From: an uncultured Clostridium sp. | GTDB taxonomy: Bacteria; Bacillota; Clostridia; TANB77; CAG-508 | DNA length: 64,000 nt | NCBI GenBank assembly: GCA_900554175.1 | Contig: USGK01000001.1 | Coordinates: 58,673-122,672, forward strand | Reading direction: 5' to 3' | In this document: positions 63,566-64,000 of the stretch, piece by piece | Numbering within the stretch: the stretch's first letter is position 1 | Layout of the letters: each line of letters starts with the position of its first letter | The notes under the pieces: generated by a model | Seen by the model: only the letters and a program-made list of their open reading frames with translations | The model's database searches: none | What the model was told of the DNA's origin: nothing | Made by a program: the position numbers and the translations under genes

Positions 63566-64000
63566 AATTCAGCAGATATAACAATTTTAAGTGACTATGG
63601 AATTGATAAAAGCGAGCAAGAATATATAGAAAAAGCAAGTGGACTAAAAATAAAACCAGGATATAACAATGGCACAATATATTTATTTTTACATACTTTT
63701 GGAAGAATTGTTGCACCAATATTTTGTTTTTTCATAGCTGAAGGAGCATACTATACACATAGTCGAAAAAAATATTTACTAAGATTACTTATTTTTGCAA
63801 TTATATCGCATTTTGCATATTGTTTTGCATTTGGAATTAATTTTATTCCATTTTCAAATGGAATCTTTTTTAATCAGACAAGTATAATGTGGTCACTAGC
63901 ATTAGGCCTTATAGGTATAATGATTCAAGACTCAGACATAAAAAATATATGGAAAACAATAATAACATTATTATTGTGTGTTTTAGGATTTCCGTCAGAC
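63560..64000 (+). pseudogene. Permease fragment fused to a TraX-like membrane protein, cut by the window end
   Basis: This frame opens after a TAA at 63557-63559 and has no proper start. The first 35 residues (SADITILSDYGIDKSEQEYI) look like the outside domain of an FtsX-type permease. From about 63670 it changes to FLHTFGRIVAPIFCFFIAEG and YYTHSRKKYLLRLLIFAII, the TraX family pattern (multi-helix membrane protein). The frame is still open at base 64000. It is a chimera of gene pieces rather than a gene with its own start. Confidence 0.65.

Noticed and set aside
1..64000. CRISPR arrays, rRNA genes and further tRNAs
   Set aside because: No regularly spaced repeats, no conserved rRNA sequence and only one cloverleaf (tRNA-Leu) were seen.

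Overview
This window is a stretch of AT-rich chromosome from a spore-forming low-GC Firmicute of the class Clostridia. The evidence is the base composition, the A-rich purine coding style with strong GGAGG-type ribosome binding sites, the sporulation genes yabP, yabQ and spoVS, an SOS-type box at recA, and a SAM-I riboswitch at metK. TGA acts as a stop codon, because prfB carries the classical autoregulatory frameshift. Uncultured gut Clostridia are the likely source, but this is an inference and I cannot name a species.

Layout. 1-9.5 kb: end of a LOG-family gene, hrcA, a GT4 glycosyltransferase, a metallophosphoesterase-recG unit, tRNA-Leu(UAG), and a pair made of an IscU-like Fe-S scaffold and a GGGtGRT protein. 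9.6-16.4 kb: proS, rlmD, a decayed gap, a GNAT acetyltransferase, a methyltransferase, a DUF84 NTPase and a transglutaminase-like protein. 16.4-24.5 kb is the accessory block: a TetR regulator divergent from a two-gene ABC exporter around a two-operator control region, an IS91-like HUH element with a small zinc-ribbon partner gene, and a second ABC exporter whose ATPase and permease are fused. 24.5-35.7 kb: pepF, a Xer-type recombinase, pfk, copZ-copA-prfB, lysC, and yabP-yabQ-divIC. 35.7-43.8 kb: rho, spoVS, an orphan solute-binding protein, recA, a pseudopilin/leucine-rich-repeat surface protein, recX and scpA. 43.8-57.7 kb: miaB-mutS, a frameshifted radA, a DUF1064 gene, a HelD-like RNA polymerase recycling ATPase, metK, mutL, ddl and an anchored protein. 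57.7-64 kb: a second pseudopilin-headed surface protein split by a frameshift, a MarR regulator, a surface glycan pair (glycosyltransferase plus CDP-glycerol glycerophosphotransferase), yccF, and a mosaic of gene fragments running off the end.

How the genes work together. Genome maintenance is over-represented: recG, recA, recX, mutS, mutL, radA, scpA, xer and HelD. The clearest regulatory story is the TetR/ABC intergenic region. It has two back-to-back consensus promoters and two copies of one inverted repeat (ATATGAA-N6-TTCATAT). A near-identical copy sits at the same place relative to the promoter of mutL, 36 kb away. Single-base frameshifts break radA and the surface protein at 57.7-59.3 kb. 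They may be real mutations or sequence errors, and which one matters for reading the window. Most transcription units are separated by clear intrinsic terminators, several of which serve convergent genes on both strands.
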